Below, piece after piece: positions 60,221-64,000 of a DNA stretch of 64,000 bases. Source of the DNA: Bacteroidales bacterium UBA4333 (lineage in GTDB: Bacteria; Bacteroidota; Bacteroidia; Bacteroidales; Paludibacteraceae); assembly GCA_002394335.1 (NCBI GenBank), contig DGTP01000001.1:39283-103282 (forward strand), written 5' to 3'. The notes below the pieces were generated by a model. That model ran no database searches and was not told the DNA's origin. It saw only the letters and a list, made by a program, of their open reading frames with translations. The translations under genes and the position numbers were made by a program. Every line of letters begins with the position of its first letter. The stretch's first letter is position 1.

Positions 60221-61777
60221 CTATTCAGGACGCATGGTCGGGAAGAGCAGCACTTCCTGAATGGTCGGTTGTCCGGTCATGAGGATTGCCAGACGGTCGA
60301 TACCGATGCCGATACCGGAGGTAGGCGGCATACCGTATTCCAGTGCGCGCATGAAGTCATGGTCGATTACCATCGCCTCGTCATCGCCCTTGTCCGCGAG
60401 CTTCATCTGCTCCACGAAACGGTTGTACTGGTCAATCGGGTCGTTCAGCTCGGAGTAAGCGTTGGCGAGTTCTTTGCCGTTCACCATCAGCTCGAATCGC
60501 TCGGTCAGACCAGGTTTGGAGCGGTGCATCTTCGTCAGAGGACTCATCTCTACCGGATAGTCGGTAATGAAAGTCGGCTGGATGAACGTGCCCTCGCAGG
60601 TCTCGCCGAAGATCTCGTCAATCAGTTTGCCCTTGCCCATGTGCTCGGTGTCTTCCACACCGAGTTTCTTTGCCTCTGCGCGGATGGCGTCTTCGTCCAT
60701 TGAAGCCAGATCCAGGCCCGTTTTCTCTTTGATTGCATCCAAGATAGGCAGACGGCGGTACGGAGCCTTGAAATCAATCTCATTTTCGCCAACTTTGACC
60801 TTGGTCGTGCCGTTCACGGCAATCGCAATTTTCTCCAGCAGTTGCTCGGTGAAACCCATCATCCAGTTGTAGTCTTTGTATTGTACGTACAGCTCCATGC
60901 AGGTGAATTCCGGGTTATGGCTGCGGTCCATGCCTTCGTTGCGGAAGTTACGTCCAATCTCATACACGCCTTCGAAACCGCCGACAATCAGTCGTTTCAG
61001 GTACAACTCCGTAGCGATACGGAGGTACATATCCACGTCCAGCGAGTTATGATGGGTGATGAACGGACGGGCGGAAGCACCTCCGGCAATCTGCTGCAGG
61101 ATAGGGGTCTCTACTTCGGTGTAACCCGCTTCGTCGAAGACCTGACGCATGGTGCGCAGGATCGTCGCGCGTTTGAGGAACGTGTCCTTCACACCGTCGT
61201 TGACCACGAGGTCCACGTAACGCTGGCGGTAACGCTGCTCCGGGTCGTTGAATCCGTCGTATGCCACGCCGTCTTTGTATTTGACGATAGGCAGCGGACG
61301 AAGGCTCTTTGCCAACACCGTCAGCTTCTTGGCATGCACGGAAATCTCGCCCATCTGTGTGCGGAAAACAAATCCTTCTATGCCGATGAAGTCGCCGATA
61401 TCCAGCAGTTTCTTGAATACCACATTGTACATTTTCTGCTCAATGGTAGTCGCTTCTTCGCCTTCGGCAACAGGCGCCTGGATGTCATCGCGGGAGACAT
61501 ATACCTGAATACGTCCTTTGGAGTCCTGGATCTCGATGAAAGAAGCCTTTCCCATGATACGTCTGGACATCAAACGCCCCGCAATACGCACCTGTTTGCC
61601 CGTAAACCATTTTGCATCCGGTTCCGGTTCTCCTTCTGCGCGGTCAACAAATCCGGCTTTGATATCCGTTGAATAGCCTGTCACTTCATACTCGGCAGCA
61701 GGGTAGGGGTCAATCCCCATGTTCCGCATGGTCTGCAGACTCTGTCGCCGTACTTGTTCTTGTTCTGATAATTCCAT
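60221..61777 (-). CDS. lysS: Lysyl-tRNA synthetase (class II)
   Basis: Charges tRNA-Lys. 518 residues: N-terminal OB-fold anticodon-binding domain (KQVRIAGRLMSRRIMGKASF), class II motif 2 (YEIGRNFRNEGMDRSHNPEF) and motif 3 (GIGIGIDRLAILMTGQPTIQ), ending EVLLFPTMRPE. The protein stops right after motif 3, without the C-terminal extension I remember in Bacteroides LysS. Confidence 0.96.
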   Translation of the reverse strand: MELSEQEQVRRQSLQTMRNMGIDPYPAAEYEVTGYSTDIKAGFVDRAEGEPEPDAKWFTGKQVRIAGRLMSRRIMGKASFIEIQDSKGRIQVYVSRDDIQAPVAEGEEATTIEQKMYNVVFKKLLDIGDFIGIEGFVFRTQMGEISVHAKKLTVLAKSLRPLPIVKYKDGVAYDGFNDPEQRYRQRYVDLVVNDGVKDTFLKRATILRTMRQVFDEAGYTEVETPILQQIAGGASARPFITHHNSLDVDMYLRIATELYLKRLIVGGFEGVYEIGRNFRNEGMDRSHNPEFTCMELYVQYKDYNWMMGFTEQLLEKIAIAVNGTTKVKVGENEIDFKAPYRRLPILDAIKEKTGLDLASMDEDAIRAEAKKLGVEDTEHMGKGKLIDEIFGETCEGTFIQPTFITDYPVEMSPLTKMHRSKPGLTERFELMVNGKELANAYSELNDPIDQYNRFVEQMKLADKGDDEAMVIDHDFMRALEYGMPPTSGIGIGIDRLAILMTGQPTIQEVLLFPTMRPE

Positions 61778-61836
61778 ATTCTATATTAATTTTATTCGAT
61801 TCGGTTCCAATATACGCATAAAGCGCATTTTCGGTG

Positions 61837-61868
61837 CAAATATACAAATAATTTTGCACATACGCAAA
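61837..61868 (-). promoter_or_regulatory. lysS promoter
   Basis: Minus strand TTTGCGTATGTGC (TTTG 61868-61865), 20-nt spacer, TATATTTG (61844-61837). Confidence 0.8.
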
Positions 61869-61896
61869 AAAAACTTTTGTTTTTAACTCTAAATCG

Positions 61897-61924
61897 AAAA
61901 ATGCGCCCCAAAGGACGCATTTTT
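61897..61924 (-). terminator. Terminator after the flavodoxin-like gene
   Basis: AAAAATGCG (61897-61905) pairs with CGCATTTTT (61916-61924); on the minus strand the stem ends in a T-run about 30 nt after the stop codon at 61957. Confidence 0.8.
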
Positions 61925-61956
61925 CATAGCCAAGAGGTGTGTTAGCCGGTGTGTTA

Positions 61957-62472
61957 TTATAACTTAGCTACCAACTCTACGATTTTCTGCTTGGTGGCGT
62001 CAGTCTTCTGTTCGTCTATTTTGGCGGTTACGATGCCGGTGTTCTCTGCGTGCCAGTAGTTGCAGATGTCGCGGAACTCAGCGGTAGCACCGTCATAGAC
62101 GTTCGGCGAATAGGAGGAGCAGAGAAGTGCCATCTTCTTTACTTTAGCCGGTGCATTGACGCAGTACATTCGCTGAATCGGCGCTTGGATCTGTGCGCAG
62201 AGAGTGAAATAATAGATCGGTGCTGCGAGAACCAGCACTTCCGCCTCCGCCATCAATGGATAGAGCTCCTGCATGTCGTCTTTCTGGATACACGCACCGT
62301 TGCCCTTGCCGTGACAGTACTCGCACGCCAGACAGCCTGCGATATGCTTGCGCGACACATTGACGAGGGTTACCTTGTGACCAGCAGCCTCTGCTGCGTT
62401 CTTGTACTCTTCCGCCATCCAGGCGGTGTTACCCTTCGCTCTTGGCGAAGCTTGAAGAATAAGGATATTCAT
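61957..62472 (-). CDS. Flavodoxin-like NAD(P)H-dependent FMN reductase family protein
   Basis: 171 residues from the ATG at 62472. Flavodoxin fold with the FMN phosphate loop ILQASPRAKGNTAWMAEEY, a cysteine-rich segment CLACEYCHGKGNGACIQKDD typical of the multimeric flavodoxin/iron-sulfur flavoprotein group, and VLVLAAPIYYFTLCAQIQAP. It probably reduces quinones, nitro compounds or other small substrates with FMN. The longer frame from 62613 runs through the promoter and is rejected. Confidence 0.88.
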   Translation of the reverse strand: MNILILQASPRAKGNTAWMAEEYKNAAEAAGHKVTLVNVSRKHIAGCLACEYCHGKGNGACIQKDDMQELYPLMAEAEVLVLAAPIYYFTLCAQIQAPIQRMYCVNAPAKVKKMALLCSSYSPNVYDGATAEFRDICNYWHAENTGIVTAKIDEQKTDATKQKIVELVAKL

Positions 62473-62510
62473 ATTGTTTGATTTTTGATATATTTGCACA
62501 TATTTGGGTG

Positions 62511-62541
62511 CAAAGGTACAACTTTTTTTTGACATATGCAA
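62511..62541 (-). promoter_or_regulatory. Promoter of the flavodoxin-like gene
   Basis: Minus strand CTTGCATATGTCA (TTG 62541-62539), A-rich 20-nt spacer, TACCTTTG (62518-62511). Confidence 0.8.
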
Positions 62542-62605
62542 GCACAAATTGCAGAAAAGTTTGCCTGATTTCCTGTAATTGCTGATTATTAAGATTTCAG
62601 CACGG

Positions 62606-62660
62606 AACCTCATCGGTATCCTGTCGGTCTATCGTCTCGTCAGCGTCCCGTCAACGTGTC
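62606..62660. repeat. Five 11-bp repeats upstream of the flavodoxin-gene promoter
   Basis: Units AACCTCATCGG, TATCCTGTCGG, TCTATCGTCTC, GTCAGCGTCCC and GTCAACGTGTC, ~65 bp upstream of the -33 box. AATTGCTGATTATTAAGA (62577-62594) lies between array and promoter; it is a near copy of the motif at 21543-21560. Confidence 0.6.
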
Positions 62661-62713
62661 GTGTGCGGGCAACTAAACGCAAAAGTATATGATTGTTAAG
62701 ATTCCATATAACG

Positions 62714-62739
62714 AAAACAAGTGACCTTTCAGCCACTTG
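62714..62739 (-). terminator. Terminator of the BspA-like gene at the window end
   Basis: On the minus strand CAAGTG (62739-62734) pairs with CACTTG (62723-62718), followed by TTTT; a second hairpin (GTATAG/CTATAC) lies between it and the stop codon. Confidence 0.7.
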
Positions 62740-62764
62740 CTCATCGTATAGGGTTGCTATACCT

Positions 62765-64000
62765 TTACTTGACTTCCTGCCCCATGACGCTATATACCTT
62801 CTCGCTGCTCAGGATATACACGTTTCCGTTACGGATGAGTTTCTGGGCAGGGTTGGCGGGATTGGTATAGACAGCCGGAGCCTCCGTCGGAGTATTCGCC
62901 TCATACACGGCTTGCAGCACAATTCCTTCCGCCAGATCGCCGGGTAGCACTTGCCATTTGAGGAACGTGAATCCCTCAATACGCGGAGCGTGCGGGATCT
63001 GCCATTTCTGCGCCTCCATGTAATGGAGCGATTCGTCTTGTTTCAGATAACTTACTTGCACCGTCTGTTCCTCAAACTGCAAATCGGTTGCCACACCTAT
63101 TATATTGATGAAATCGCACCAGACCGCTTTGGCTTGATAGAGGTCGATGTAGTCCATCGGCACATAGAGAATACAGGTCTGTTTGTTTACATTATTCACC
63201 ACGCGCTCGGTAATCGTCTGCGGCGTATAAGCATAATTCCGAATCGCCTGCAAAGCAGAACAGTTATAGAATGCGTCCTGATTGATGGTGGTCACAGAGG
63301 ATGGAATGATCACTTCCTCCAATGCCGTACAGCCTTCCAACACGCTGGTTGCCACGGTCTTGATACCCTGTGGGAACTCAAAATGCTTCAAGTTCGTGCA
63401 ATACATGAAAGCGCTTTGTCCGATGCTGGTCACGGTAGCCGGAATAGCAATACTTTCTATTTTCATGTACTTACACAAATACGCCGGAATTACTTGCACG
63501 CTGTCGCCGAACGTGAACGACGTCACTTGCGAATTGGTGCTATAGAACGGTGCGCTGTCATCCGAACCGATTGTACAGCTCTTCGGTTTCCAGACAATCG
63601 TAGTTGTCGGGTTGCCCTTAAAAGCGGAATTACCAATCGATGTAACCGTACTTGGAATAGTGATCTCCGTCAGCTTGCAGTTGTAGAACGCACGCAGACC
63701 GATATTCGTCAATCCTTCTTCCAAGTTCACGTTCGCCAATTTCATGCAGCCGTAGAAAGCATCTGCGCTAATAGTGGTCAAAGTCGCAGGTAGTTCAATG
63801 GACTCCAACGACGTACAGCCCTCCAAGAAACTGACAGGCAGTGTCTTTTGCGTTGCAGGCAAGTTAATGGATTTGAGGTTCGTGCAATTCATGAAAGCAT
63901 ACTGACCCAGTCTGTTGACCGAAGCCGGAAGCACGATTGTATCCAACAGGCTCATGTTCTTGCAGATATATGCCGGCACTACCTCTACGCCGTCCGCAAA
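62765..64000 (-). CDS. BspA-like leucine-rich-repeat surface protein (5' end outside window)
   Basis: The frame is open to the window edge; about 411 residues are visible and the signal peptide is missing. LRR_5/BspA repeats fill most of it (TIVLPASVNRLGQYAFMNCT, SIELPATLTTISADAFYGCM, EITIPSTVTSIGNSAFKGNP, EVIIPSSVTTINQDAFYNCS). A larger duplication is visible, since FADGVEVVPAYICKNM and FGDSVQVIPAYLCKYM each open a block. Then come TCILYVPMDYIDLYQAKAVW and a small beta domain. The tail KLIRNGNVYILSSEKVYSVM-GQEVK resembles those of the proteins at 2 and 22170. Confidence 0.85.
   Translation of the reverse strand, partial: FADGVEVVPAYICKNMSLLDTIVLPASVNRLGQYAFMNCTNLKSINLPATQKTLPVSFLEGCTSLESIELPATLTTISADAFYGCMKLANVNLEEGLTNIGLRAFYNCKLTEITIPSTVTSIGNSAFKGNPTTTIVWKPKSCTIGSDDSAPFYSTNSQVTSFTFGDSVQVIPAYLCKYMKIESIAIPATVTSIGQSAFMYCTNLKHFEFPQGIKTVATSVLEGCTALEEVIIPSSVTTINQDAFYNCSALQAIRNYAYTPQTITERVVNNVNKQTCILYVPMDYIDLYQAKAVWCDFINIIGVATDLQFEEQTVQVSYLKQDESLHYMEAQKWQIPHAPRIEGFTFLKWQVLPGDLAEGIVLQAVYEANTPTEAPAVYTNPANPAQKLIRNGNVYILSSEKVYSVMGQEVK

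Overview
The window looks like a piece of a chromosome from the order Bacteroidales (Bacteroidota), probably host-associated; genus and family cannot be fixed from sequence alone. The evidence is a type III glutamine synthetase, BspA-like leucine-rich surface proteins, two components and one likely client of the type IX secretion system (T9SS), LL-diaminopimelate aminotransferase, DUF6913 and PCMD-domain proteins, almost no Shine-Dalgarno sequences, and at least fifteen promoters of the Bacteroidota type (TTTG, 19-20 nt, TAnnTTTG).

Layout. 1-526: end of a secreted protein. 990-10460: defence island with a truncated fic-like gene, type I restriction genes hsdR-hsdM-hsdS, a SEFIR/TIR-domain gene overlapping hsdS, and a RhuM-family gene. 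10588-14160: operon of a DUF1295 membrane enzyme, an exported arginine-deiminase-like lipoprotein and an SLC13 permease with an RCK domain. 14523-21135: TPR membrane protein, ribH, lysC, YitT-family protein, sugar nucleotidyltransferase, galE, manA. 21136-25440: repeat-rich accessory stretch around a BspA-like protein and a 45-residue peptide, with a candidate small RNA, a long inverted repeat and five identical-stem hairpins. 25444-31563: glnN, dapF, dapL, glmS. 31570-42117 (minus): a likely eight-gene operon, bactofilin, DUF1015, PorE-like lipoprotein, thyA, folA, tex, ettA, OmpA-family protein. 42218-45563: DUF2520 protein, AraC regulator, candidate small RNA, infC-rpmI-rplT. 45675-51700 (minus): secreted nuclease, ligA, DUF6913, dapA, PCMD protein. 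51867-56147: nadE, murB, murA; then tRNA-Thr and the T9SS plug-protein gene. 57842-62472 (minus): pgi, gpsA, lysS and a flavodoxin-like reductase. The window ends inside another BspA-like protein.

Many genes feed the cell envelope: lysC, dapA, dapL and dapF lead to meso-diaminopimelate; glmS, murA and murB make the sugar-peptide precursor; galE, manA and the nucleotidyltransferase make sugar nucleotides; the PorE-like protein and the plug protein serve export of proteins such as the nuclease.

The most unusual signal is in the DNA between genes. Short degenerate tandem arrays with an exact 11-bp period lie about 65-170 bp upstream of promoters at six places (781, 14231, 21467, 25191, 43971, 62606), and one more overlaps the hsdM stop codon (6159). 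A second class with a 7-8 bp period sits at operon junctions and has apparently entered genes in frame (murB, glmS, two surface proteins). Twelve of the fifteen promoters share an extended -33 box (TTTGCATATNTC) and an A-rich spacer. I know no published description of the 11-bp arrays, but no search could be run.
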